Below, piece after piece: positions 16,062-25,201 of a stretch of 34,713 nucleotides of DNA (the first letter of the stretch is position 1; the number at the start of each line of letters is the position of its first letter). The position numbers and the translations under genes were made by a program. The DNA is from JAQBGV01 sp032128395 (lineage in GTDB: Bacteria; Planctomycetota; UBA8108; UBA1146): NCBI GenBank assembly GCA_032128395.1, contig JAQBGV010000173.1:1-34713 (forward strand). Reading direction: 5' to 3'. The notes under the pieces are model-generated. The model worked only from the letters and a program-made list of their open reading frames with translations. It searched no databases and had not been told where the DNA came from.

Positions 16062-17648
16062 TCAATCACTGGATTCTGTGAGTCGCACAGAGAGAGTACC
16101 TGCGCGCCCGAGCATTCGGAATTCGATGTCGAGCGTGCCCCCGATCGCTTCCTCGGGGATCGCGACGCCGATCACACGGCAGTGAGGATCGACCTCGACG
16201 TCGAGGGCGAGCTCCGCCGAGCCGCTGCGCTCCCCCATGAGCCACCGCATCTTCCCGATCACGATCGGGCTGGGGGTCCTCAGCCGAACGTGCGTGAAAA
16301 GCCCTCCGGCGTCGTTCCTACGCACTCGATGGGGGGTACTCGCCACTTCGATGAGGGGGTGCGCCTCGATGGTGACGGTCAACGTCACCGAGGTGCCGGC
16401 CGCGCTGAGGGGGATCACCACATCCCGATGGAGCTGCGACTGGCCCGCGGTGTCGATCCGGACCTGCACCCGCCAGTGGCCGGCCACTTCTGCGCTCGAG
16501 ATGACTTCGGTGCCCGGGGGAGGCAGGAGAGTCAGGTTCGACCACTCTGTCGGCAGAAAGAAGGTGTGCTCGACGGAGTCTCCGCGGAAACAGGTGGTAA
16601 ACCCGTGGCGCGAGAGCTCGCGCTCCAGAGCGCTCGGAGGAGTCCGGGGGGGGCGGGGAGGGGGGCTCTCGTTCGCGATACCGATCTCGATCTCCCCCCA
16701 TCCTTCGTTACCGCTTCGGTCGCGGGCGACGATGCGAAGGCGGTAGAGACCGTCCGGTGCGTTGATCGTCCTCCACCCTCCTCGAAGCCCCGAGGTGATG
16801 ACCAGCGAGAATTTCTGCGCCCCCGGAATCGGAATCGGATTCTCGAGCGCGAGGGGTCCGACTCTTCGGTAGGCCCCGAGACCTGCTCGCGGGTACCTCG
16901 GGACGGGGAGTGTCGATGGACGGGGGAGGGACGTCGCGAACGAATCCCAACGCGTGAGCTCGATCGCACTGCCATCTTCTGTGATCAAGAGAGCTCGCGC
17001 ACTCTGCGGCGGATGGACGAATCGGGTGACCGCGTCGTTGGTATCGGCGACCTCGCAGATGATGTCGACCGCGCCCGAAACCGTCGTCACTCCACTGATC
17101 CCGAGGGGAAAGGGGGAGCTGCTCTCCGCCGGCGCGAGCCGAATCTCGCGGACCTGCGGTGACGTCGAGTCGGCCAGCGGGAGCAGTTCGGCGAGCGGAT
17201 CGGTGATCGTTCCATCCGCAAGGCGGCGGTTGAAGTGGAGGTGGGTGTAGCCGAGCCCCCACGGTCCGATCTCGCCGAGCACACTCCCGACCTCGACGAT
17301 CGTCCCTTCCTCCATCGCACGCAGGATCTCGGGCGGCACCAGGTCCGCGCCGAGGTGACGATACTCCCAGCTGTCCCCGTTCCTCTCGGTCAACACCAGG
17401 TTGTCGAACAAGCCTTCGCGGTAGATCCACACCGTTCCGCGCGCGACGGCGAGAACCGGGGTCCGGGCCGGAGCGCGGACGTCGATCCCCCCGTGCAGGT
17501 AGCCGCGAGCCTGGTCGAACACGAGCGGGGCGTGGAAGAGATTCGAGACGCGGGGGGGTGAGTGCTCGGTCGAAACCGGCCAGGGGACTCGCTGGGGAGG
17601 GTCCTCGAATGCTCCGGCGGTGAGCAGGATCAGCAGAGCGCATCGCAT
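16062..17648 (-). CDS. Exported M23 (LytM-type) zinc metallopeptidase
   Basis: The protein has 528 residues from ATG 17648, with AGGAG seven bases upstream. Residues 1-14 give a short signal peptide (RCALLILLTAGAFE). The M23 domain spans about 30-155 with the zinc ligands visible: His52 and Asp56 in HGGID, and His138 in THLHF, with His98 and His136 as the other active-site histidines. These enzymes cut peptide crosslinks in peptidoglycan or act on envelope proteins. The remaining 370 residues contain beta-sandwich-like stretches (ISGVTTVSGAVDIICEVADTND; DGLYRLRIVARDRSGNEGWGEIEIGI) and probably bind wall or partner proteins. The catalytic set is complete, so activity is likely. It is transcribed divergently from the methyltransferase gene. 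Confidence 0.88.
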   Translation of the reverse strand: MRCALLILLTAGAFEDPPQRVPWPVSTEHSPPRVSNLFHAPLVFDQARGYLHGGIDVRAPARTPVLAVARGTVWIYREGLFDNLVLTERNGDSWEYRHLGADLVPPEILRAMEEGTIVEVGSVLGEIGPWGLGYTHLHFNRRLADGTITDPLAELLPLADSTSPQVREIRLAPAESSSPFPLGISGVTTVSGAVDIICEVADTNDAVTRFVHPPQSARALLITEDGSAIELTRWDSFATSLPRPSTLPVPRYPRAGLGAYRRVGPLALENPIPIPGAQKFSLVITSGLRGGWRTINAPDGLYRLRIVARDRSGNEGWGEIEIGIANESPPPRPPRTPPSALERELSRHGFTTCFRGDSVEHTFFLPTEWSNLTLLPPPGTEVISSAEVAGHWRVQVRIDTAGQSQLHRDVVIPLSAAGTSVTLTVTIEAHPLIEVASTPHRVRRNDAGGLFTHVRLRTPSPIVIGKMRWLMGERSGSAELALDVEVDPHCRVIGVAIPEEAIGGTLDIEFRMLGRAGTLSVRLTESSD

Positions 17649-17826
17649 CGGGGACTCCTGTCGACCCCATCGTCGTCATCGGCGCTCTCGGGGGAACCCA
17701 TCTTCTCCGCCATCGACCCAGTGCCGCCGCTATGATGCCACTCCCTTCCACTCGAGGAGCGTCGATGTCCCCCCGAACACACTCCCCCCGAACCCAGCCC
17801 CCCAGCGCTCAGACCGGCAGCGGATC

Positions 17827-19539
17827 GTGAAGCGTCCGAGCGAGCCGTTCCTGCTCGCGACGGTGCCGATCGGTGGCGAGCCGCTCCTCGTCCGCGCTCT
17901 GACCGAGTGCGGGGCACGCGCACGCATTCGCGCCCCCGGGGTCGTTCAGTGGCGTGGAGACCGCGGGGCGGTCGATCGCGTACTCGAAGAGTGTCGGTGC
18001 GCCGCGCGTTTGCGGTTGCGCATCGGGGCGGGGACCCCCGATGAGTGCGAAGTCGCCCTCGCCGAGTTCCCGTGGGAAGAGTGGTCGCCGCTCGAGCCGG
18101 AGGACGCTCTCCTCGTTCGGGAGCCGGAGAAGGCCAAGAGCGCGCTCTATCTCGACCTCGAAGCACTCCGCAGCGGTGCTGAGCACCCGAACACGGGGGT
18201 CCCCGCGTCTCTCCTCGCCCTGGTTCTTCGTGCGGTGAACGTGGGCGGAGAGGGGAACATCCGCGTTCACCCTGGAGGCCCCTCGGGCGGCCCGGAGCCG
18301 GCACTGGTCGTCACCGTTTTCGCCGCCGTTCCGAAGCCCGATGAACTCGCCGCGCTCACCACGAGATTCCGCGAGCACCGCCTCGCGCGCCACGCCGTGC
18401 TCTCACCGGTCACCGATCTCGACGATCGACTGGTTCGGACCGCGGCGAAACGGTGGTCCTTCGAAGACGGAGACGCATCGTGGATCCTTCATCTGTTCGA
18501 GCCCGCCGAGAAGACTTCCGAGCCCAAGGTGGAGTCCCGGGTCTTTCGAGGTCGCCCCCTCGACCTGGCGAAGTCCACGGCGCCGAGCGGCCCCGAGGGA
18601 GATGAGACGCGTTTCGAGGAGATTCTCGCGAGCAACGCCTGGCTCCGTCGGCGCTGGCCGCAGCAACAGCAGCTCGATTGCTACCGGCTGTACGACCGCG
18701 ACCTTCCGTCGATCCCGTGGGTGGTCGATCGCTACGGGGATGCGCTGCACATCACGATCTACTCCGCGGAGCGAGGGCAATTCGTAGACGGCGGGAAGTC
18801 TCAGGAATCGCGCCTCGTCCGCGCCGCGGGCGAGGCGCTCGCCATCGATCCCTCGCACGTGTTCATCAAGCACAAGGACAAGTTGGCGCCGGGGAAGCAG
18901 CACGAGGTCCAGGCGCGGATCCGACAGACGCGCATCGTCACCGAGGGGGGACTGCGTTTTCTCGTGAACCTCTCCGACTACGTCGATACCGGCCTCTTCC
19001 TCGACCACCGGCTCACGCGGGCCCGCGTGCGCGAGGAGGCGCGGGGGAAGCGCTTCCTGAACCTATTCGGCTACACCGGATCGTTCACGGTCGCCGCCGC
19101 GGCGGGGGGGGCGGTCGCGACCACCACCGTCGACACCTCGGCGGTCTACCTCGACTGGGCGGGGGAGAACTTGCGGCTCGGTGGGTTCGAGGGAGACGCG
19201 CACCGCCTCGTGCGCTCAGACGCGATCGAGTTCCTCCGCGGTCACCCCGTCGAAGAGTCGTACGACCTCGTCGTGGTCGATCCGCCGACCCGCTCGAATC
19301 GACACGGCAGCAAGCAGGTCTGGGACGTGCAGCGCGACCACGGCCCGCTCCTCGAGCTGCTCCTGCCGCTGGTGGCGCCGGGGGGAGCGATGATCTTCTC
19401 AACGAACTATCGGCGCTTCAAACCGACGACCACGCCCCCGCCCGGCTGGACGATCGAGGAGACGACTCCGGGGTCGATCCCCCCCGATTTCCGCGATCGC
19501 AAGATCCACAGAGCGTGGCGGTGGGTACGGTCTGGATAG
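17827..19539 (+). CDS. rlmK: 23S rRNA m7G methyltransferase, RlmK-like
   Basis: The protein has 570 residues from GTG 17827; the frame is open further upstream, but that part does not look like protein. The C-terminal half matches the RlmK half of E. coli RlmKL, which makes 7-methylguanosine in 23S rRNA: CYRLYDRDLPSIPWVVDRYGD, then the SAM motif FLNLFGYTGSFTVAAAAGG, VDTSAVYLDWAGENLRLGG and the catalytic-loop DPPTRSNRHGS. The N-terminal part (PFLLATVPIGGEPLLVRAL, ALAEFPWEEWSPL) resembles the THUMP-bearing start of RlmL. The N2-guanine methyltransferase domain of RlmL, with its NPPYGERL-type motif, is not seen. It therefore looks like a shortened RlmKL keeping RNA binding and one activity. Confidence 0.8.
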   Translation: MKRPSEPFLLATVPIGGEPLLVRALTECGARARIRAPGVVQWRGDRGAVDRVLEECRCAARLRLRIGAGTPDECEVALAEFPWEEWSPLEPEDALLVREPEKAKSALYLDLEALRSGAEHPNTGVPASLLALVLRAVNVGGEGNIRVHPGGPSGGPEPALVVTVFAAVPKPDELAALTTRFREHRLARHAVLSPVTDLDDRLVRTAAKRWSFEDGDASWILHLFEPAEKTSEPKVESRVFRGRPLDLAKSTAPSGPEGDETRFEEILASNAWLRRRWPQQQQLDCYRLYDRDLPSIPWVVDRYGDALHITIYSAERGQFVDGGKSQESRLVRAAGEALAIDPSHVFIKHKDKLAPGKQHEVQARIRQTRIVTEGGLRFLVNLSDYVDTGLFLDHRLTRARVREEARGKRFLNLFGYTGSFTVAAAAGGAVATTTVDTSAVYLDWAGENLRLGGFEGDAHRLVRSDAIEFLRGHPVEESYDLVVVDPPTRSNRHGSKQVWDVQRDHGPLLELLLPLVAPGGAMIFSTNYRRFKPTTTPPPGWTIEETTPGSIPPDFRDRKIHRAWRWVRSG

Positions 19540-19626
19540 GCGCGGTTTCCTCGGTTCCGGTGAGAACCAACAACTTCCCAATAGGAGTCTCCGAAGATCA
19601 CCTTGGCCCGATCGAAGGGAGATCCG

Positions 19627-22467
19627 TTGCGCACCGCTACCTGCACCACTCGCCCTATCGACCTCATCGCCGCACTCCTGTTGATCCTGGGGTGTTGCCT
19701 GGTCGCCTTGCCGCTACTCGGCCAAGAGCGGGATGCCCCTGCGACGCCAGATCCTGAGGCTCGCCTCCTCGAAGCGGAACTCCTCGAGCTCGGCGAGGGG
19801 AAGATCGAGGACGCGATCGAGACCTATCGGGCGCTCCTCGCCCGCGACGACCTCTCCGCCATTCTCCACGCGCGCACTCTCTTCTCCATCGCGCGAGCGC
19901 ACCGCAAGCGCGGCGAACTAGGCGCAGCGAATGAGCGGTACGAGGAGCTGATCGCCGCGCATCCTGACAACGAGAAGCTCGTCGACGCTTCGCGCCGCTA
20001 CCTCACCGAGATCGAAGACGGCGCGGATCGCCTCCCCGAGTTCGACTGGCTCGTGCAGGTCGAGCAGAACCCGGAGATCCAGGCGCAGATCTTCGAGTGG
20101 GGGATGCAGTTGGTCGGATCTTCCGCGTCGGCCGCCTTTGGTGCCCGGAGGCGACTCCAATCCCTGGGGGTCGTCGTGGTCCCGGTGCTCGAACCGATGC
20201 TGGAGAACTCACGAGACGCGGGGCATCGGTACGAGCTAGCCCGGATCCTGATCGGAATGGGAAGGGTTCAGCACATCCCAGTGCTCATCGAGAGCAACTA
20301 CGAACAACCCGCAAACGACTCCCTGCTCGCGTCGATGCTCCAGAGCCAGTCCGCTGAAGATCTGGGAGAAGCGTTGCGGATCTTGGAGTCGTACTCGGAC
20401 TCCGATGAACCGCGTGCTCGATGGATGGCAGCGACCACCCGCCTCTATCTAGGGTCCTGGAAACGGTTGGAAGAGGACCTCAGAACCGTGGTCACGCTCC
20501 AAGATAAATTTCGCGACGATGACTGGAATCACAACATTCCCTTCTCCGCGCACCCGGAAGGCCTGGCCCGCATCCGCGATCTGCTCTTGGAGGTGGTGGA
20601 GACCTCGTTCTCCGCCTATGAGCAATTGCTCCAAGAAATCCTCCGAAATGCTCCGGACCTGGTGCGACAAGAAGATCTCAACCCGCTCTCGACCGTGGGG
20701 CGGCAGCCGATGCCAGATACGCTCCTGCTGCTCCACCAGGAGAGACGAGCGCATCTCCTCTCACTCCTCGAAGGAGCGAATGCCCCTGTTCTTCTCGGGA
20801 CGCTCCGCGGAAGCCGGGAGACCTATTACGACGATGACTGGAAAGCGCTGGGGCCTGACTTCCCCGCGGTTCAGAGAGCCCGGATCTTTCGTGCATGCCG
20901 GCTCTTCGACCACTTGCTCGCCTTGGCGCTCGAGGACGATACGGCGGTCCCCGTCTTCGAGGACTTTCTCCGAAACCGCATCCGAGAAGTAGACCCGAAC
21001 AAGCCTTGGGTCGGGGCAGGAGGTGCCTTTCGTCCGATGGAATGGGTCAGATACTTCGCTACCCGGTCCTCGAAAGTGGTGGGTTCTGCCAGAGGACGGA
21101 GAGGCAACATCAATCCACCGACAGTGGAGATCATCGCTCCCGTCGTGATCTCCTTCGAGATGGAGGCTGCGATGCGGCGCATCTTTGCCTCCGATGCCGA
21201 CATGGTCACTCGCGGCCTTGCGCTGGAGATCCTGCTGCGTGCCTACCGGGAAGGGCGGGCGGAGAGCCGAGCGTTGCTGCGGGAGGTACTCGAAGACCCG
21301 AATGCGGACCCACCCCACAGATTTGTCGCATTCGTGGGGCTTTTTCTCCGCCTGCCGGACGGGGGCGAGACTCGAGACGCCGATGCGGAGCGACTCGATC
21401 GATTCTTCGCGGAGGCAAATGAGCCCGGTTGGAAGGTGTCCGTCGGAGAGGTGATCGAGGACCAGGACGGGCGGACTCGCAGACTCAATGCCGGGCGGAC
21501 TCGCAGACTCAACTTTGGTTCCCTCGAATTCTCGGTGAGGTATGAGGGGATCTCCGCGCCAGACCTCCTCAGCATCTACCTCTCTCACCTCGAGAGAGTT
21601 CGAGATGCGGAGGAGTTTTCTGATCGAACCGGCCTCGCTCTGGAGGAATCGATCCCCCGAGGGTGGAACATCGAGATCTATCAGAACTTCGACCAAGGGA
21701 CTCGCGCGAATTTACCTCACCCCTGGACGAGTCATTTCCTCCTGGCCGCGGACCGGATCGAAGATCCCGATATCCTGCGCAAGCTCTCGTCGGAGATCTT
21801 CAATGCCTCACAGGTGGCCGAGCCCGTTCCTGCCGCGGCGCTGACCCGACTACTACAAGATCCACAGGTCCCTGCCGATCTACGAAGCTCTCTTCTCAAC
21901 TTGCTCGCCCAACAGAGTAAGGAGTATTCCAATCTCCAGGAGTTTCTCGAGGGTCTCGATTGGCGAGCGCTCTTGATGGGCACCGATACCGTAGGCGGCG
22001 CCATGGTCCGGTATCATGGTAACTTGGAAAAGTATCTCCATCCGCATCGAGACGAAGCCCGCCGGAGTCCCCAATCCGAAGTGCTTCTCTGGGCATGGAA
22101 CAAGGCACCGCTCCCCGACCGCCCCGAGGATCTGGAGACCCTTTTCTCAAACTCGGACGAGCGCGTTCGCGATCTCGGCTACGAATTGTTGATGAAAGCC
22201 GAGGAGGACACGTGGCTTCCCGCGCTGCACCGAGCCATCGAGGTGGCTCCGACCAAGAGTCGCCTGAACGCGATCGAGCGACTCGCCTTCTTCGCTGCAC
22301 CCGAGAGCCTTGCGCCCCTCACCAAGCTGCTCAACGACCCGGTTTTCGCGGTGCGTGCCGCCGCTCTCGATGCCCTTGAGAGAATCGAAGAGACCCTCGC
22401 GCAGCGGGAGAAGTGGAAGAAGCGTTTCGGGGAAAAGGCCGCAGACGGCGGTGGTGGCCGTCGGTGA
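19627..22467 (+). CDS. Large exported TPR/HEAT-repeat protein, unknown function
   Basis: The protein has 946 residues. I chose TTG 19627 because AAGGGAGA (19615-19622) precedes it; TTG 19603 has none. A hydrophobic signal or anchor spans about 11-34 (DLIAALLLILGCCLVALPLL), followed by QERDAPATPDPEA. TPR-like helices come next (EDAIETYRALLARDD, LFSIARAHRKRGELGAANERYEELIAAHP), then alpha-helical HEAT-like repeats to the end (SLAPLTKLLNDPVFAVRAAALDALERIEETLAQRE). The middle carries a 24-bp tandem duplication. The stop overlaps the GTG of a histidine kinase (GTGA), so it is translationally coupled to a two-component system and may feed a signal to it. Charged C-terminus (KWKKRFGEKAADGGGGRR). Confidence 0.75.
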   Translation: MRTATCTTRPIDLIAALLLILGCCLVALPLLGQERDAPATPDPEARLLEAELLELGEGKIEDAIETYRALLARDDLSAILHARTLFSIARAHRKRGELGAANERYEELIAAHPDNEKLVDASRRYLTEIEDGADRLPEFDWLVQVEQNPEIQAQIFEWGMQLVGSSASAAFGARRRLQSLGVVVVPVLEPMLENSRDAGHRYELARILIGMGRVQHIPVLIESNYEQPANDSLLASMLQSQSAEDLGEALRILESYSDSDEPRARWMAATTRLYLGSWKRLEEDLRTVVTLQDKFRDDDWNHNIPFSAHPEGLARIRDLLLEVVETSFSAYEQLLQEILRNAPDLVRQEDLNPLSTVGRQPMPDTLLLLHQERRAHLLSLLEGANAPVLLGTLRGSRETYYDDDWKALGPDFPAVQRARIFRACRLFDHLLALALEDDTAVPVFEDFLRNRIREVDPNKPWVGAGGAFRPMEWVRYFATRSSKVVGSARGRRGNINPPTVEIIAPVVISFEMEAAMRRIFASDADMVTRGLALEILLRAYREGRAESRALLREVLEDPNADPPHRFVAFVGLFLRLPDGGETRDADAERLDRFFAEANEPGWKVSVGEVIEDQDGRTRRLNAGRTRRLNFGSLEFSVRYEGISAPDLLSIYLSHLERVRDAEEFSDRTGLALEESIPRGWNIEIYQNFDQGTRANLPHPWTSHFLLAADRIEDPDILRKLSSEIFNASQVAEPVPAAALTRLLQDPQVPADLRSSLLNLLAQQSKEYSNLQEFLEGLDWRALLMGTDTVGGAMVRYHGNLEKYLHPHRDEARRSPQSEVLLWAWNKAPLPDRPEDLETLFSNSDERVRDLGYELLMKAEEDTWLPALHRAIEVAPTKSRLNAIERLAFFAAPESLAPLTKLLNDPVFAVRAAALDALERIEETLAQREKWKKRFGEKAADGGGGRR
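21468..21512 (+). repeat. In-frame 24-bp tandem duplication inside the TPR/HEAT gene
   Basis: CGGGCGGACTCGCAGACTCA occurs at 21468 and again at 21492, with the following A also shared. The period is 24 bases, giving GRTRRLN twice in the protein without breaking the frame. The two copies are identical over 21 bases, which implies a recent duplication. Confidence 0.85.
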
Positions 22468-24329
22468 TCGTTCGGCGACTCATCCCGAGTCTCCTGATCC
22501 TCGTCGGGGTGGCGGTCCTCGCCGTCCTCGGAAGTGGCTGGATCGATCGCGACCGCGATGCGCGTCTTGATGAGGAAGAGCGCGCTCTGCGGGACGAGGC
22601 CACATCGCTTGCGCGGCGGTGGGAACAGACGCTCCAAGACACAGCTTCCGAGCTGCGCCGGGACGAATCGGTGGGGCGGAGGGTGCACCTCACGGCGGAG
22701 GGACGAGTCCTCTCCGCCGGCGCGCCGGTCGCCGATGAAGACGCCCGTCTCCTGGCAGAGTCCGCGCGTGACGCCGGAGACCGACTCGCGGCGGCGGGGG
22801 AACCTCTCCGCGCGATCGACGCGTACACCTTCACGCTCACGACGATCGAGGACGCGCAATTGTGCGACACGGTTCTTCTCCCCGCGGCGCGGGTCGCTCT
22901 CGGGGTCGACGGGATGCGCGACTGGGGCCTCGCCACACTCCGTGAGCTGAGGGATCGCCCATCGCTCGCCTTCTTGGATCCGAGCGGACTCCCGGTCGAT
23001 CTGGTTGCCGCGCTCTCCGTTCCGCGCACGGCCGATGAGCCCCTGGTGACCGGCGCCGATCTCTTCGCGCGGCTCGATCGCGTCCCCGCCCGGGCGCTCG
23101 CGACGCTCGCGGCCCGGTTCCGCACTCTTCCTGGCTGGGTGGAAGAGCCGCGGCTCGATGCTGCAATCTCGAAGCGAATCCTCCAGGAGGACGCGATTCG
23201 TAGGCGGGCGATGGAACTGCGCGCGTCGCGCCCCGCACTCGAGGCGGGGATCTTGCTCCTGCCGCTCGCAGCCGATGCGGTGACCGGGACGTTTGAAATT
23301 GCGCTCGCGGAGGTCGAGGGTCGCCTCGCCACGCCCTCCCCTCGATACTCGCTGCACCTCGCGGAATCGGGAGATGCGATCGCCCCCGTGCTCCTCGAAG
23401 GCACACCCATCGCCACTCTCGCCCTCACCGATACAGAGGTCTCGACCCGCCGCGCCGCGACTCTTCGCCGAGCCGCGACCCTCCGCTGGCTGCTCTTCGG
23501 CGTGCTCGCGGTCGTCGGCGGTGCTCTCCTTGCCACCTGGCTCGCCCTCGACCGGCAGCGCCGCCTCGCCGCGCTGAAGGTCCGCCTCCTCGCCAACGTC
23601 TCGCATGAACTGAAAACCCCCGTCACCTCGATCCGCATGCTCGGCGAGCTGCTGCAGAACGAATTGCTCCCCCGCGAGCGGGTCGACGAGTTCGCGAAGC
23701 TGATCACGCGGGAATCGCAGCGCCTCGGCCAGCGGATCGAGGAGATCCTCGAAGCCGCATGGGCGCGACAGAGCGCCGCGCCCCTCGCTCTCGCGCCCCT
23801 CGAGCTCATCACCGTGGTGGAAGAGATCGCGGGGAAGTTCCGCGGGCGCGCAGTCGATCGCGGAGTCACGATCGAGGTGAAGGCGACCGGTCGTCCTCCG
23901 AACGTCGAGACGAACCGCGACGCGCTCGAACGGATCGTCGAGAACCTCCTCGACAACGCCCTCAAGTACGGAGTGACTCCGGAGGACACCGCTGCGCAGA
24001 TCGATGTCATCGTCGCCGGCGAGCCGGGGATCGCGCGGGTCGTCGTCGAAGATCGGGGCCCCGGAGTGCCGGCGGGGGAGAGAGAACGCATCTTCGACCC
24101 GTTCTACCGCGCCGAGTTCGATGACTTCGCGGTGCCGGGGACCGGCCTCGGGCTGTCGATCTCCCGCTCTTTCGCCGACCGCCTCGGTGGCTCCCTCGAA
24201 CACACCCCGCGCGACGGCGGAGGCTGTCGATTCACCCTGACGCTCCCTTGCCGTGTCGTTCCGATCGGCGACGATCAGAGAGCGTCGCCCACTGCGGCGC
24301 GCGCCCTCGGCGGGAAGGAGCCGGCATGA
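22464..24329 (+). CDS. Sensor histidine kinase with large periplasmic domain
   Basis: The protein has 621 residues from GTG 22464, overlapping the previous stop by 4 nt. TM1 is at about 5-27 (LIPSLLILVGVAVLAVLGSGW), a sensor domain of about 310 residues follows, and TM2 is at about 342-362 (WLLFGVLAVVGGALLATWLAL). There is no clear HAMP domain; the dimerisation domain starts almost directly after TM2. The phosphorylated His is about residue 381 in ANVSHELKTPVTSIRMLG. The ATPase has the N box (ENLLDNALKYG), G1 (VEDRGPGVP), F (FDPFYRAEF) and G2 (GTGLGLSISRS). It phosphorylates its partner regulator, which starts in a 4-nt overlap (ATGA). The sensor domain is unrecognised, so the stimulus is unknown; the coupled TPR/HEAT protein is a candidate input. 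Confidence 0.92.
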   Translation: MIVRRLIPSLLILVGVAVLAVLGSGWIDRDRDARLDEEERALRDEATSLARRWEQTLQDTASELRRDESVGRRVHLTAEGRVLSAGAPVADEDARLLAESARDAGDRLAAAGEPLRAIDAYTFTLTTIEDAQLCDTVLLPAARVALGVDGMRDWGLATLRELRDRPSLAFLDPSGLPVDLVAALSVPRTADEPLVTGADLFARLDRVPARALATLAARFRTLPGWVEEPRLDAAISKRILQEDAIRRRAMELRASRPALEAGILLLPLAADAVTGTFEIALAEVEGRLATPSPRYSLHLAESGDAIAPVLLEGTPIATLALTDTEVSTRRAATLRRAATLRWLLFGVLAVVGGALLATWLALDRQRRLAALKVRLLANVSHELKTPVTSIRMLGELLQNELLPRERVDEFAKLITRESQRLGQRIEEILEAAWARQSAAPLALAPLELITVVEEIAGKFRGRAVDRGVTIEVKATGRPPNVETNRDALERIVENLLDNALKYGVTPEDTAAQIDVIVAGEPGIARVVVEDRGPGVPAGERERIFDPFYRAEFDDFAVPGTGLGLSISRSFADRLGGSLEHTPRDGGGCRFTLTLPCRVVPIGDDQRASPTAARALGGKEPA

Positions 24330-25018
24330 TCACGGCGCGCATCCTGGTCGTCGAGGACGACGAGGCGATCCGCACCGGCCTCGTCACCAAGCTCGAGCTC
24401 GATGGTCACGTGGTCCATTCGGTCGCGGACGGTTTCGCGGCGAAGCGCGCCATCGAGGAGTGGGCCCCCGATCTGGTGCTCCTCGACCTGATGCTCCCCG
24501 GACTCGACGGAATCTCGGTCCTAAGGTGGCTCCGTCGCCGCGACCGCAAGTTGCCGGTCCTGATCCTGTCGGCGCGCGGTCGCGAGGAGCAGAAGGTCGA
24601 AGGGCTGCGCGCGGGAGCGGATGACTATCTCGCGAAGCCTTTCGGTCTCGACGAACTCACCGCGCGGATCGATGCACTGCTGCGCCGCGCGATCCCGGTG
24701 GACGAGACGTTGCGCATCGCGGACCTCGAAATCGACATCGCCGGTGGGCATGTCTCTCGCGGCGGTGAGCCGGTCGAGCTCTCGCCGATCGAGTGGCGCC
24801 TGCTTTCCTTTCTCATCCGCCATCCGAATGCAGCGCATGCGCGGGAACGGATCCACCTTGCGGTGTGGGATGACCCCGATTCGAGCGATCTCCGCACCGT
24901 GGACTATCACGTGATGAACCTGCGCCGAAAGCTCGAGCAGGACCCCGCCGCACCCCGGCACCTCGTCACGCGCCACGGCCGCGGCTATGAGTGGGTCGCT
25001 GGGCCCGTTTCGGGCTAG
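24326..25018 (+). CDS. OmpR/PhoB-family response regulator
   Basis: The protein has 230 residues from ATG 24326, with AAGGAG upstream and an ATGA overlap with the kinase stop. The receiver domain (1-115) has the acidic pocket (VVEDDEA), phospho-acceptor Asp54 in LVLLDLMLPGLDG, Ser in ILSARG and Lys104 in YLAKPF. The C-terminal winged-helix domain (about 130-228) has the OmpR-type pattern VELSPIEWRLLSFLIRHPNAAHARERI, then DLRTVDYHVMNLRRKLEQDP and TRHGRGYEWV. Once phosphorylated by the upstream kinase it should bind DNA as a dimer. Its targets cannot be seen from here. Confidence 0.95.
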   Translation: MITARILVVEDDEAIRTGLVTKLELDGHVVHSVADGFAAKRAIEEWAPDLVLLDLMLPGLDGISVLRWLRRRDRKLPVLILSARGREEQKVEGLRAGADDYLAKPFGLDELTARIDALLRRAIPVDETLRIADLEIDIAGGHVSRGGEPVELSPIEWRLLSFLIRHPNAAHARERIHLAVWDDPDSSDLRTVDYHVMNLRRKLEQDPAAPRHLVTRHGRGYEWVAGPVSG

Positions 25019-25074
25019 GAGGCTGTCGGAAAGCCTCGATTCGGACGTCGCCGGTTGCTCACGCCCGGTCGGAC

Positions 25075-25121
25075 GGCGGCTCAGATCGAGGTATCGACCG
25101 ATACGATCGACCTGAGCCGCC
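25075..25121. other. Long imperfect hairpin between the two-component operon and rluA-like gene
   Basis: GGCGGCTCAG (25075-25084) pairs with CTGAGCCGCC (25112-25121). The interior also pairs (ATCGAGGTATCG against CGATACGATCGAC with one bulge), so about 21 pairs enclose a very small loop. No T-run follows on either strand, so it may be a Rho-assisted terminator, an mRNA stabiliser or a protein site. Confidence 0.55.
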
Positions 25122-25201
25122 AGCCCACAGGACGCGACCCGCACGACGACGTCTCGAACGAGGCTTCCCGCGGAGCCGGTCCCCACACTATCATGCGCGG
25201 C

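Noticed and set aside
15859..16065. 68-codon minus ORF overlapping the M23 stop by 4 nt
   Set aside because: The overlap looked like coupling, but codon use (AGA, AAA) differs from the neighbours and there is no recognisable protein.
22331..24091. Long minus-strand ORF opposite the histidine kinase
   Set aside because: Low-complexity Arg/Ser/Ala sequence typical of antisense frames in GC-rich DNA; the plus strand encodes all kinase motifs.
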